64,000 nt of DNA, taken from positions 77,352,450 through 77,416,449 of the forward strand of contig OZ020269.1 in the NCBI GenBank assembly GCA_963971225.1, given 5' to 3'. Shown piece by piece: positions 21,304-32,230 of this stretch; positions within the stretch are counted from its first letter, which is position 1; each line of letters starts with the position of its first letter. The translations under genes were made by a program, and so were the position numbers. The notes below the pieces were generated by a model. The model searched no databases and was not told where the DNA came from. It was given only the letters and a program-made list of their open reading frames with translations. Source of the stretch: Melieria omissa. Taxonomy: Eukaryota; Arthropoda; Insecta; Diptera; Ulidiidae.

Positions 21304-22916
21304 CACAGTGGGGTAATATATAAGTAAAGTGCCGATTAATTCAAAAATGAAAAATCAAGATACAACTATGTTTTTGGTACCGGGTTAAAGGGGATAAAAT
21401 TCTGTATCACTATGTGAAAGAGTTGTTGCAAAATAGTTTACCGTTTTCCCGCAAAGCACTCTGAAAGTTGACATTTATTTTCAGTTTTTGTGCGCACAGC
21501 GATAAACGTGTTTTTGTCGTCACTTAAAAACGATTTCTTTGTGTGAATTTGAAAAACTATTGAAAAATTAATGATGCAGCCTTCATGTTCAGGTATTTCA
21601 GCAATGCAATGTGTATTTGGTTTTGTTTAAAAATGTTTATAAGTATTTCATTGAATTTTTTGTTTAAAAGCATAATAATTGTCTAATTTTTTACCTTTTC
21701 ATAGACATATAGTTGTGAGTCTTGTGAGGTCGGGCAAAACTGTTTTCCTTAGCGTATAGTTTAGATATTTCAGTAACATTTTATGAAAAAAAAGTTGCGC
21801 GATGTTGCGCACTTTTCCAGCATTTCGATTTTTGTGTGCGCACCCAAGGGCCTCATGCATGCATTGTGCAAACGAAATTGATGACACTGCACAACAAAAT
21901 CCAATTTTTTTCAAAATAACAAGGTTCTGACAACGGATTCTGGTAGAGGAGGCCAAAAAAAAATATACGTGTATCGGCGTTTTGAAAGTTTACGTCTGAA
22001 TTTTTTTTAGGGGGGGTCAAAGTTTTCCCCTTTTCGCGCATTCTTATGGTGATTCGGCATACGAAAACTATGTAACATCCCATTTTAGGTCAATGATGTG
22101 TTCAGCAATTAGGTGTAAAACACTACGAGGAACATTTTTGTGGAGTACTTTAACCCTGTAGCTGCTATTTATATGGGTCAATTTGACCCTTTTTTCTAAA
22201 ATGTCAAAAATGTCCTGTAAAACAGAACTTTTTAAGGACAAAATGTATCACGAAAATATTCGCCATAAAATTCTACTATAGGTCTATGAATACAGGAAAG
22301 CTCAGAAATTAACTTGAACTCCAGAATTAAGCCAAAACTGAAAATGTGTTTATTGCGTGTTTTCAAAATTGTTCCACTTCGAATGTTTTGTGGAAACAAA
22401 ATTATATGGCAAAACCCGCGACCCGCATCTACACGATTTTGTAGGCCGTTAAAAATTGAATTCATCAAGGAATCTGCAGCAGTTTCTAAAAACGAAAAAG
22501 AAAGAGTCAATGACGAAATAAGAAAATTGCCAAAAAAAACAGTGCAGTATATGCCCAAAGATGCTATGGAGTTGACAATAATGACGAATGATGATAATGG
22601 TGACGGTGATGATTATGATGCTGATGAAGATTATGATGATGATGATAATGATGATTTTAATGATGAAACTAAATTGGCTGCAAGAGACGGCGATGAAATG
22701 TTTTAATTAAACTGTTCAACTTAAATTTCATTTTTCAAATTGTTTTTTTACTATGTTAGTTTTTTACAGTTTCTTAAAAAAATGTCCACTAAAGTATACC
22801 CAAAAACATTTGTTTTTTACTTTATAATGTTCAATTAACTAAACTTAATAGTTATTTCGTATCTAAATAGCCTGGGGGAATTAATCGGCACTTTCGGCAT
22901 CAATTACCCCACTGTG
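21304..22916. mobile_element. CACAGTG-ended element with acidic ORF, copy 1
   Basis: The left end is CACAGTGGGGTAATATATAA and the right end, read inward, CACAGTGGGGTAATTGATGC. A second shared block, AGTGCCGATTAATTC, lies just inside both ends. Flanks are CGTCG (left) and CGCCG (right), a 4-of-5 match to a Transib-type duplication. If the TIR is taken as CGCACAGTG, a perfect 4-bp duplication CCGT fits instead, so the superfamily is open. A nearly identical copy lies at 42473-44074 in different surroundings, so the unit transposes. Copy 2 lacks about 10 bp near 21555. Confidence 0.7.
22314..22706 (+). CDS. Acidic 130-residue ORF of the 1.6 kb element, copy 1
   Basis: The frame is preserved in both copies of the element (also at 43472-43864), differing at the last residue. 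Residues 31-47 read IWQNPRPASTRFCRPLK. A charged region follows, then an Asp-rich tail (about residues 92-118, mostly D, N and E) encoded by a GAT-rich stretch. The WxNPRP...RFCRP block looks like the C-terminal part of a transposase whose upstream exon is missing, but I cannot assign a family. The ATG has no obvious promoter. It may be a remnant rather than a working gene. Confidence 0.45.
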   Translation: MNSRIKPKLKMCLLRVFKIVPLRMFCGNKIIWQNPRPASTRFCRPLKIEFIKESAAVSKNEKERVNDEIRKLPKKTVQYMPKDAMELTIMTNDDNGDGDDYDADEDYDDDDNDDFNDETKLAARDGDEMF

Positions 22917-22917
22917 C

Positions 22918-22990
22918 GCCGTAGCTCAGCGGCTAGTGCGTTGGCCGCGAGTCAAGACTCCGCGAGTTCAAATCACCGTTGCAGCAAACT
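22918..22990 (+). repeat. tRNA-like SINE head
   Basis: Right after the 1.6 kb element comes a tRNA-like segment with an A box (TAGCTCAGCGG) and a B box (GAGTTCAAATC), about 40 bp apart. A T-rich run at 22990-22999 follows, instead of a CCA-ready acceptor stem. It reads as a pol III SINE head or tRNA pseudogene rather than a functional tRNA, because the 5' and 3' ends do not form a convincing acceptor stem. Confidence 0.45.
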
Positions 22991-22999
22991 TTTTTTTTT

Positions 23000-23396
23000 G
23001 TCGGTGTTGCAACAAACACCGAAAAAAATGGAAATTTCAGTCAGTTGATCGGTCATGTGCCGAAATGTCTGACTGAAATGCTGATGCAAATATCGTTCAC
23101 AATGTGATGTATAAATCGGTCATTCATGACCAATACTCATTATTGAAAAAATGCAGGTTTTTATTGAAATTTTTAGGAAAACCCGTTTGCTTTTACTTCT
23201 GCCTGAATTTTTTTAAATTAATTTAAATAAAATAATATAAACAAAATTTAATTTAAAAAAATTCATTTGCGGTCCCTACTTGGATGGCCCCATATTGTCG
23301 CAATCGAATGCGTTTGCTTAGCGCGGGCATCATCATTGGGCATTGGCTTCCTTCTTCCTTGGTCTTGCGCTTCGGTACCTGCACTATGGCCCAAAT
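23000..23396. other. Unassigned sequence left of the mariner
   Basis: It contains short inverted phrases (TTTCAGTCAG ... CTGACTGAAA, 23035-23080) and AT-rich DNA. No gene was recognised. Confidence 0.4.
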
Positions 23397-23397
23397 A

Positions 23398-24689
23398 ACA
23401 CTTCGTTCAATAATGTGTGTGACTAACTAATTACAACACATTTTTTTGCCAAAATTCGTTTTTATTCATCAACATAGTCCCCTTTTAGGGAGATACAATC
23501 ATTCCAACGCTTTTCCAATCTTTCGATACCGCCTTTGTAGAACGATTTTTCTTTGCCTTCAAAATAGGCGTTAGTTTCGGGGATTACTTCATCATTTGAG
23601 CCAAATCTCTTACCACGGAGCATCTTTTTGAGGTCTGCGAAGAGCCAGTAGTCGCTGGGGGCCAGATCTGGAGAATACGGGGGATGAGGAAGCAATTCGA
23701 AGCCCAATTCATGCATTTTTGCCATCGTTTTCATCGACTTGTGACACGGTGCATTGTCTTGGTGAAACAACACTTTTTTCTTCTTCATATGGGGCCGCTT
23801 AATCGCGATTTCTTCTTTCAAACGTTCCAACAACGCTATATAATAGTCGCTATTGATTGTTTTCCCTTTCTCAAGATAGTCGATGAATATTATTCCGTGC
23901 ACATCCCAAAATACTGACGCTATAACCTTGCCAGCCGATGTTTGTGCCTTTGGACGCTTTGGGCGGCTTTCACCGGCTGCATGCCACTCAGCAGACTGCC
24001 GATTTGACTCTGGAGTGAAATGGTGGATCCATGTTTCATCCATTGTGATGTACCGATGCAAAAACTCCGACTTGTTGCGCGTAAACATGTCCAAACAGCT
24101 CTTTGAATCATCGATTCGTTGTTGTTTTTGCTCCGGTGTGAGCAAACGCGGCACCCATTTCGAAAACACCTTTTTTATAACCAAATGTTCGTGTATTATG
24201 GTGTGTACACTGCCTGCTGATATCTTTAGAATGTCAGCAATCTCCCCACTTTCACTTTACGGTAGGCCATAATGATTTTCAGTGTTTTTTCAACGTTTTC
24301 CGGAATAACAGCGTCATTTGGCCGTCCAGTAGATGGAATGTCATCGGTGTCTGTACGACCACGTTTGAATTCGGCATACCAATAACAAATGGTTCTTTTT
24401 GATGGAGCAGAGTCCGAATAATGTTTTTCAAGCCATTCCTGGCATTGAACAGTATTTTCTTTCATTAAAAAACAATGATAAATCAGCACACGGAATTGCT
24501 TTGAATTCATTTTTTTTTGAAAACTCAAAAGTAGTGTCATTTAAAGCACTGTAACTTGTAAACTAATGGTCGGATTGACATATAATTTTGACAGTAAGCC
24601 TAAAAAGGTTCACAATTTCGAAAAAAATATTGATTTAGTGTTAGTGCCGCCATCTATGTGTCAGTCACACACATTATTGAACGAAGTGT
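23398..24689 (-). mobile_element. Full-length mariner (irritans subfamily)
   Basis: At 1292 bp, with 27-bp TIRs (ACACTTCGTTCAATAATGTG...) and TA on both sides (23396-23397, 24690-24691), this is a complete mariner. It sits at the downstream edge of the minus-strand LINE that starts near 42470. It is the least decayed DNA transposon in the window apart from a single frame break. Confidence 0.92.
23462..24510 (-). pseudogene. mariner transposase, one frameshift from intact
   Basis: The N-terminal part starts MNSKQFRVLIYHCF at 24510 and includes the first helix-turn-helix (CYWYAEFKRG). The reading frame shifts by one base in a G run near 24250, just after YRKVKV, and continues as EIADILKISAGSVH. 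The catalytic part shows all three acids: MDETWIHH, HQDNAPCHKS and PYSPDLAPSDYWLF, 34 residues apart for the last two. Irritans hallmarks such as WVPRLLT, SAEW and IIFIDYLEKGKTINSDYY are present. Length is otherwise normal (about 345 residues). Function in an intact copy: TA-targeted cut-and-paste. This copy would give a truncated product, but its intact ends could be used by enzyme from elsewhere. Confidence 0.92.
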
Positions 24690-24727
24690 TACGTTACTCA
24701 CAAATTTATTAACATGGTCAGCACAGG

Positions 24728-25240
24728 TTAATTTTGATTTACAATAAATCTTAAATTTTTTATATTGTCAGTGAGCTGTAAAGCAGTTGAACCAAGACAC
24801 AGGTTTTCGATGTTATCGGTATGGATCACTTTGTTACAAATAGGCATTACAAATGTATTAGCATTCAGTGATAACCTATTATTCTTCGCCCAATTCACAA
24901 TAGCAAACAAATCAAAATTAATTTTATAGCACAAATCTTCAACTAGACTTCAACCGACACGACTAGACAAATTTAATTGGATGTCATCAGGATAGGCATG
25001 AACGTGAACAAACAGAAAAAACATCATTTACATGAAGACTGAACAGAAGAGGACCAAGGACAGACCCCAGGGGAACGCCGGCCGAAATGAATTCAAACTG
25101 CGACGAGGAGATTTATACAAGCACCATGAATTCTCCGTCAGTTATTTTCTCCATTTACCATGAACATTATTTCGTTTTCTTATTGCTAAGTGTACTCGGT
25201 TGGTATACCAAGGACACGAATTATTCCTGATATAAAACGT
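24728..25240 (-). pseudogene. LINE 2 reverse transcriptase relic
   Basis: The minus strand shows FISAGVPLGSVLGPLLFSLH (about 25055-25115), the B-type finger/palm motif of LINE reverse transcriptases. AYPDDIQLNLSSRVG follows, a decayed YxDD active site with a frame shift before it, and then NWAKNNRLSLNA. About 400 residues of the normal domain are deleted between the endonuclease and this block, and 3' sequence is cut near the mariner at 24690. Confidence 0.75.
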
Positions 25241-25272
25241 ACGAATCGGGACATGAGCGTTAAACACCGTAA

Positions 25273-26012
25273 TTAAGTTCTCATTAAGAAAATCAAACTT
25301 TTTAGTAGCTGTATCAATCTGTATATCTGTATATCATTCCAACACACACGGCACAAGTCAGAAAACAAAGCATTAACATTCAATGAACGAAAATCACGAT
25401 ACATAAATGTAGTGCCTACTGGACGATCAAACACAACATCAACTGCACAAAATATTGAATCATGTTCCGTTATGAAAGATATTTGGTCAATTTTAAGTAC
25501 TAAAGAAGGGTCAGAAGTAATAAAATAGTCTAACAGGCTTGGTCTGCAGTTACTATTTAGCATATCTGGTGGGTATAATGTCATTAACAATAGCTAGATC
25601 AGCTGCTGATACATGATTACGCAATTCATTGGTATAAGAATCATTAGAAAGTAAGTTTACATTAAAATCACCACAAATTATACAATGCTCATAGTCTATT
25701 AAAAAAAAGGATAACTCGATGAAGTATGCATCTAGAGAATAACATTTATTTGGGTTATAAACACACGAAATTAAGATTCGGGATTTACCATCAGACACTC
25801 CACCGATTATACATATATTCTGTATCAGAGCCGATTTAGCAATTGTTATGAGATTAAGAGTTTTCCTACAATAAATTGCTACCCCTCCTTCTTTCCTATG
25901 CTTTCGCTCATTTCGAATGAGACTATAGTTGTTGATAGAACATTGAAGGTCCGGAATGCAATTACTAAACCAAGTTTTAGACACACAAATAACATCCATA
26001 AGGGAGAAGACA
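25273..26012 (-). pseudogene. LINE 2 apurinic endonuclease domain relic
   Basis: The larger part of an APE-type LINE endonuclease: MDVICVSKTWF (the ETWL-type catalytic region with E changed to K), GGVAIYCRK, IICGDFNVNL (GDFN motif) and SLLDYFITSDPS, then ITEHDSIF in place of the SDH motif. One frameshift lies near 25575. The N-terminal piece with HFNARSL is separated by the 10 kb insertion 26013-35988 and lies at 35991-36166. Loss of the catalytic glutamate and the SDH change mean no nicking activity is expected. Confidence 0.8.
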
Positions 26013-26314
26013 CAGTGCGTTGAGAAATGATAGCACCATTGACCTTTTGTATCATAACTTCCCTGCTAATGATCGAAGAATGGAAAAACTTGGTCAAAAT
26101 ATCCATTGCATATATTTAAATAATGTCCAGCACCGAAATTCCGAAATGTTCGATACAAAGGACAAAATATGAATTTACATAAAAAAGTCACTTTCACAAG
26201 CGTTAAGAAATGATAGCACCACTTACAAAACTTCTTTTTATTTTTTGGCAATGTACTTTACTTTTGTGTTTAATAAAAAATGGGGGTTCCTTTACTCTTA
26301 ATTGGTTAATTAAT

Positions 26315-27279
26315 TCACTTTGGCGTGGAGTCGATCAAATTTTTTAAAAGATTATGACGTAATCCTTCCCAGACTCGGACAATTGCGTTTTGGAACTGTG
26401 ACACATCCTCGAACTGCCGACAATCGTCGTAAACTTGCCGTGCCATGATGCGATCTTGTTGGGTATTCGAGGATAGGAATATTACGCGATTGTAACATTC
26501 CTTTGTACTTCTCGATGCGTGCACTGCTGCGTTATCCTGCATGAACGTAAAATCCACGGCGGGAAACTTGTCGATATATAGGAGAAGATGTTCCTGAAGG
26601 AGCTCTTGATGCCACGCAGAGTTCAAGCGTGTATCAATAAATGCCAGAGATGCCTTTCCATGATATGAAAATGCACCCAAAACCATTAGAGATCCACCAC
26701 AGAAATTTCTTTTTGAGAAAAGCCTCGGTTCATTGCGCAGATCATGCCAGTAATGTCGAAATCCATCTGGTCCACCTAGATTGAATTTTTTTTCGTCAGG
26801 CCAGATGATCTGGAAGGGTAAGTCAGGCTTAAATTTGACTTTCAAGGCTTAGTTTTGTTTCACTCGCTCCACTCGCTGCACCATGTTTGATCTGCATCTG
26901 CAAACTCGGCTCGTTATGCGTGCGTTTTAGAGCAGGAGCTTTGGACATTTTTGTATATTCTAGGAATTTACTATCCTTTAGTGCCTTACTGTACTGTAAT
27001 ATGGGACACATGTGGTAAAAATAAGCTTCTAAAACGACGCGTGCCTTTTGATGAATTAGAAGCAGCTCTACAAGTGATACGTCTACCGGCTTCGGAAAGA
27101 CTGCTTGGACGACGTGGGCTTCTCTTACTTGCATAAGCTGTTGGATTTCGCAAAAATTTGCGTCCTACCGTGTGACAACGACCAATCCAACGCCCAATTT
27201 CGCTGTTTGTTAGACCTTCGTGTTTAAGAGCGCTTATGACGGCATTTTCTTCTTTTTTTAGTTCCGTATTTCTGCCCAT
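26315..27279 (-). pseudogene. Tc3-like transposase relic
   Basis: The start ATG (27279-27277) lies inside the 5-bp target duplication of a Transib-like insertion, so the gene was cut off from its leader. The N-terminal helix-turn-helix reads LTNSEIGRWIGR then PRRPSSLSEAGRRI. A frameshift near 27040 moves it to MSKAPALKRTHNEP, and another to the catalytic part: WPDEKKFNLGGPDG (first acid), SLMVLGAFSYHGK and FMQDNAAVHASRSTK (second acid). The third acid block expected before IMARQVYDDCRQFE is destroyed. The protein cannot work. Confidence 0.85.
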
Positions 27280-27468
27280 TGCACAGTAATTCGTTCCAGA
27301 GGCAAAATTCAAAAAATTTATAGTCTCAGAATTTAATGATTTTGATGTCATTTGAAAGGTAAAACTCCAACTAAGAAAACCCCAAATAATCTGTGGAAAA
27401 AATTAATTAGTGCCTGTGCAAAAGCTATTAATGCGAGGCATTGCGTTGGTTCAGGAAGGATATAAAGG

Positions 27469-28050
27469 TTAGGAGATAGGGTTAAAAGTGAAGTGGTTAT
27501 GGACTCTTGCCTTGAACCCATCGAGATCATAAGTGCTGGGTAAGATATCCGTAGGGAGACCATTCCACAGCCGCGCTGTGGGAGCCAGAAACGAACTTTC
27601 TCTGTAATGCGTAGTGCGCTGGAACATCGTTTCAACGTGGAATGCATGAGCGCCAGTGTTCAAACGGGTTGCTCGTGGGAATACCCGGAGTGATGGCATC
27701 AAACTGCTCATCTCCAATTCCTGAGCAATTACCGAAGAATTATCGGTAAAATAACACCACACACGCCACGTTTCGACGATGCTCTAAGGAGTTAATAGAG
27801 CTGGATGCCCTACTGTCCCCTATAAGTTTAATCGCACGGTTTTGCACCCGGTCCAGGAGCTCCAAATGGATTTTTTGAAGCCCCCGCCCATAGGTGCGAG
27901 TTAAACTCCTGTTTTGGTTGGATATAGGTAGTGTAAATAATGCGGAGATCAGACGGAGTGAAATATTTTTTGCACCGCTTTAGGAAGCCGAGGCACTTGG
28001 CTGCTTCTTTCGACACGCCAAAAATATGATCGTTCCAACGAAGATCGTTC
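27469..28050 (-). pseudogene. LINE 1 C-terminal domain relic
   Basis: The minus strand reads AAKCLGFLKRCKKYFTPSDL (27960-28010), IIYTTYIQPKQEF, then after frame breaks FHVETMFQRTTHYRESSF and APTARLWNGLPTDILPSTYD. This is the thumb/C-terminal segment that follows the reverse transcriptase in jockey-type elements. It is separated from the catalytic core by the MITE at 28055-28566. Confidence 0.75.
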
Positions 28051-28054
28051 TTAA

Positions 28055-28566
28055 CCCATTTTCGCGGTTTTTGCGAAAAAAATTATCATTCAAGTAAAAT
28101 CGATATATGTATATGCTATCAGTTATTCTTAAAAAACTTATTTTATATAATTTCATTTTAATTTAAATTCATTTGTCGACGTGGCGCCAACGTTGCGAAG
28201 GCGCACCACAAATTCGAGACTTATCTAGAACACGCATAATGACACCCAGATAATTCACAAACCCATTTTATTTTTTCTTTGCCTTTATGTGAACGTATTT
28301 TCAGGTCGACCAAAAAAAGAATTAACGTTTGACAGTTTTCAAAATTTCAAAATTTCAAATTCAAAATTTTTCTGACAAATATGTGTCTACATATACAAGT
28401 GTGTGTGTCAGTGTGTGTTTTGTAGGTGGTTGAGATATGGAGGGAAGAAAGCCTAAGGATATACCTTCCGAACAAAAAAAAATTTATCGCAATACCTCAC
28501 ACACACTGCACATACGAATTTTTTAAATAGTAACGTTGCGTATACGCAACAGAGGAAGGAAATGGG
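28055..28566. mobile_element. TTAA-flanked MITE (512 bp) in LINE 1
   Basis: It is bounded by TTAA (28051-28054, 28567-28570) with ends CCCATTTTCGCGG and inward CCCATTTCCTTCC. Removing it rejoins the LINE phrase seen uninterrupted at 3040-3070 ('gatcgttcttaatg' + 'aacatgcccagaac'), which confirms the insertion. The CCC...GGG ends and TTAA target fit a piggyBac-type MITE. Confidence 0.75.
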
Positions 28567-28570
28567 TTAA

Positions 28571-29430
28571 TGGACATGCCCAGAACATCAAGAGCTACCG
28601 ATTCCGCAATATTCACACCACCCATAACCAGGGATGTGTTGGGATGTGGGGAGACTCGTTTGTGGGATAAGAGGCAACATTGGGTCTTGCGAGGATTAAA
28701 ATCGACCCTATTCGCTTGATCCCACTTGGAGATTGTTTGTGGGTCGCTATTAAGTGTGTCATTCATACGGCGCCGTTCTCTCTCAATCTCCACAGAGCTG
28801 GGGCGCTTTGTAAAGGAGTATGAATGACAAATGGTGCTGTCATCCGCAAACGAGTAGATGGGATTCTTCGTCGACGACAATAGGTCGTTCATCAACGACC
28901 TATTGTCGATAAGGAAAAGGGTTGGAGAAAGGACCGAACCCTGCGGCACTCCCGCGCTAAGGGAATGCTTTTCCGAGGCTATACCGTCTATTACAACACG
29001 AATAGGGCGATCATAGAGGAAGCTCGTATTCCAACGAGAGAAGATACTACCGACGCAATCAATAGGCAATCAATTTAGACACGAGTGCTTTATGCCACAC
29101 CCGGTCAAAGGCCTTAGAAATATCCAATGCAACAACCTTGCTTTCACCGAGGTTTAGAATGCTATGGTTCCATTTCTCGGTGAGGACCGCCATAAGGTCT
29201 CCCGTCGATCGCTGTCTTCGAAAGCCGTATTGGCGGTCACTTAGCAGTCTATTGTGTTCCAGATATTTCACAAGGTTGAAGTTTACAATGCTTTCCATTA
29301 CTTTGGAAAGCACCGAACAGATAGCTATAGGTCGGTTGTTCGCAGGGTCAGTAGTCTTGCCTCTTTTAGGAACTGGTTGAACATTTGCTACCTTCGAGCA
29401 TGTCGGAAATACACCTGTGGTGTATGACAT
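28571..29430 (-). pseudogene. LINE 1 reverse transcriptase relic
   Basis: The core motifs are all recognisable in order: NNRPIAICSVLSKVMESIV, YGFRRQRSTGDL, VVALDISKAFDRVWH (first catalytic Asp), LSAGVPQGSVLSPTLF, and SFADDSTICHS (FADD active site). One frame break separates the two halves near 29060. The catalytic acids are kept, so the copy is not ancient. It would copy element RNA at a nicked target if intact. The tail past SPHPNTS runs into the MITE insertion. Confidence 0.88.
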
Positions 29431-29515
29431 GTTGAAAAGTTTGCGTAATGGACAAGCCAGCTAAGTAGCGCATTTTTTCAAAACAAGGGCTGGAATGCCG
29501 TCCGGCCCTGAAGCC

Positions 29516-30172
29516 TTATTTACATCGAGATTTGCGAGCACTCTTGTAACTACCCGTGTCCGAAAATGAATTTCTGGCATAGAGCAAGATACGTTCTCGA
29601 CTAAGGGTAGTGGTTGATCGCTGGGGGGCAGGGAGGAATTCTATGCCAAAAATTTTCGCCAACAAATTAGATTTTTCAACCGAGTGAGTGATGATTTGAT
29701 CATTGTTAGGAAGATTTGGAATTGAAGACGATGTTTGGTTCTTCACCTTCTTAACGAATGACCAGAAGTTCTTACTGCCACGCTGGCATTGAAGAATTTT
29801 TTTCCTTTGGCGCTGTTCGTGCAGAAACTTTTGGCGCCTTAGGATGGCATTGCATCAATTTGTAGCCTGTTTACGCAGCTGTTCAGTGGTGGCATTTTTA
29901 TTTTCCTGCCATGCTCTGAAAGCTTCCTCTTTAGACCTGACAGCAATTCTGCATGTCTCACTAAACCAGATATTGTCCTTAGGTTTAATGCAAATTTGCT
30001 TATTGGGGATGAAGGACCGCATTCCCAATAATATTATTTCTTCAAGCATTTTGGCTGCGGCATTTATGTTTCTATCAAGAAAACACAATTTCCAATTGAA
30101 GTGGGCGAAAAATTCATAAAGTCCACTGCAGTTAGCTTTATCATACATCCACACTAGGCGCTTCGGGGCTAA
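29516..30172 (-). pseudogene. LINE 1 endonuclease-to-RT linker relic
   Basis: The minus strand encodes PKRLVWMYDKANCSGLYEFF, CIKPKDNIWFSETCRIAVR and KEEAFRAWQENKN, the 'W-f-s..c..a...K..af..W' type linker between endonuclease and reverse transcriptase in jockey-like elements. It continues toward 29516 with frame breaks. Its upstream part is separated by the MITE at 30173-30593. Confidence 0.65.
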
Positions 30173-30593
30173 AGGCTTGATTACACGTAACGAGTAGAGT
30201 GACAAGACAGCAACTCGAACGAGTACTCGTTTCGTCTAAATAGTAAGGCGAGTTGTTGATCGAGTCAGTGACCGATGAAAGCGGCGAGAGAGTCACTAGA
30301 ATCACATTTTGTTTGCTAGGCCGAGCACTACTTTACCGTTAAATTTTTCTCTTTTTCGCAGCGATTCGCGGAATCGCTCGTCACATGCGGAATGCGTCAC
30401 ACACCACTTTTCGCTCGGTTGAGCTTGATTGCGCGAGTTGCTTAGTTCATTTTGTGCATTGTAAAACCGAACTGACTCGCCACGTGTCAAAATACGTTTG
30501 AACAACTCGTCGCTTTTGCTCGCTATCCCAATTCTTTCGGCCTAGTACCATTTTGATGTCTCGTCACTCGACTCGTAACGTGTAATCAAGCCT
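30173..30593. mobile_element. Harbinger-like MITE (421 bp) in LINE 1
   Basis: The TIR is AGGCTTGATTACACGT on both ends, extending about 30 bp with few mismatches. TAA is duplicated outside (30170-30172, 30594-30596). The LINE reading continues across it. It has internal AACTCG/CGAGTT-type repeats in both orientations and is non-coding. Confidence 0.75.
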
Positions 30594-30650
30594 TAAGAGC
30601 GAAGCATTGCGGATAGAAGAGTATGAGAAAGACGCCAAAATGGTACAATG

Positions 30651-31591
30651 CACAGTGATTCGTTCCATAGACAAAATTCAAAAAATGTATAGTCTCAGAA
30701 TTTAATGATTTTCATGTCATTTGAAAAGTAAAACTCCAACTAAGAAAACCCCAAAAAACCTGTGCAAAAAATTAATTAGTGTGTGTGCAAAAGCGGCTCA
30801 AAGTTTAAACTTTTTTCTCAAAAAAATGTAAGCACATATTTTCTGTGTTTTAGTCTATTGAGTACAAAAAATTTTACAAATACATGGTTAGCAAGAAGTT
30901 GCTTAAACTTTCAATATAAAATAAGAAATGATGTGGCCAGTTTCGCTTTTAATGTTTTCTCAAAACTTGCAAAGCGTAGGCTTTTACTTCACTTTTAATT
31001 TAAAATATTTTTCTAAATTAAAAATCTGAAAATCGGCAAAACTTAAAGGAAAATATCTAAAAAGTATGTGAAAGTATGTTCCTGGATTTTTTTTTATTTT
31101 AAGCAGCATTCTTCCTTTGTCGGTTAATGTAATTACATCCTCCGATATCTTCCGATCTCAGAAAATAATTCAATTTGAAAAGTGGTCTAAACACGTATTT
31201 TTCGACAAAATTTATTTAATTTATGCCTAAAAGTATGCAATCAGCACGAAAAATGATAAAATCTGCAAAAATGCAAAACATACATCTATTATTATCGTTT
31301 CTATTGCAAACGCAGACAATTTCTGTTACTCTTTGGAATAATCAATGTTGACGTTACCGATTAAATGTAAAACCTGAAAAATCTAGCCAACACACTCGTT
31401 GCTATAGCTCAACAAAAACGACGAAAATTGCAAATTTAAGTCTCAGGCATTGCTAAACTATAACAGTTTAAGAAAAACTAAATGGAGATTTCAATTCAGC
31501 AGACCATGTTTAATTAGTATACCAAATTTTATGAAGAACGGACCACTCCTTCTAATTTTGTCCCGCGGTTGTATGGAGTCGAATCACTGTG
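30651..31591. mobile_element. Transib-like element, copy c (best preserved)
   Basis: Both ends are exact CACAGTGATTCG and its inverse, with a perfect 5-bp duplication CAATG (30646-30650, 31592-31596). It interrupts LINE 1 inside the endonuclease GNSDHC motif. At the 5' end, CACAGTG is followed by 13 bp and ACAAAATTC. At the 3' end, read inward, CACAGTG is followed by exactly 23 bp and ACAAAATTA. The 941 bp hold no transposase. This copy is nested in LINE 1, which is nested in copy e/d of the same family. Confidence 0.85.
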
Positions 31592-31596
31592 CAATG

Positions 31597-32230
31597 GTCC
31601 GAGTTTCCAAGAGGTGCGTGCATTTCAACATCATATTTTTCATGATGTGAAGTGAGAAAAAGGTCTAGAGTATTGAGAGCTTGCCCCGCAACGCAGGGGA
31701 TATGCGTTGGTTCATGCACTAATTGAGTCAAGTTATTAGACTCGGCAAAGAGCTCGACAAAAAAGCCTTCAGGAGTTGTGTGGCTGGAATGGCGTAGCCA
31801 ATTGGAATTATGCATATTGAAATCACCAGCAACTACAATTTCACTATTCGGATACGATTCCAGAATCTGAGAAATAGAATCAGAGAGAAGATTAAACTTG
31901 TTATAAATAAAATCTCTCCCTGAATTCGGGCGGCAGAAGGAAGCAGAAGTGCAGAATGTGCGACTGGATATTGAATTTAACCCACATGGAGCTAAATTCG
32001 GCATCCGTCGTGTATAGTTGTTGCTGGCACTGGTACGCAACATTACTGCTCACATAAATGGCAAGACCCCTGTGAGGAGAGAATAATGGCAGTAGGTGGT
32101 TACCAGGGATGTGAAAATCCAGTGGATCTGCATCCCCACACACCTGGGTTTCACCTAATGCCATTACATGGGGTTTATGGAGGTTAACAAATGCGTATAC
32201 AGCAAAAAAGTTCGCCCTGAGCCCGCGCAC
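31597..32230 (-). pseudogene. LINE 1 endonuclease relic
   Basis: The minus strand shows LHKPHVMALGETQVCGD (GET catalytic region), LAIYVSSNV, then after one frameshift near 31960 EIVVAGDFNMHNSNWLRHS (GDFN), ALNTLDLFLTSHH (T-x-D-L) and LGNSDHC (SDH), where the Transib-like copy c cuts in. All main APE-type motifs are present. This is the nicking domain that starts target-primed reverse transcription. Confidence 0.85.

Noticed and set aside
22232..22558. Minus-strand 108-codon frame in the 1.6 kb element (also at 43390-43716)
   Set aside because: It is present in both copies only because the DNA is nearly identical. It has no recognisable motif and overlaps the better plus-strand frame.
22918..22990. 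Functional tRNA gene
   Set aside because: A and B boxes are present, but there is no paired acceptor stem. A T run follows directly, as in SINE heads.
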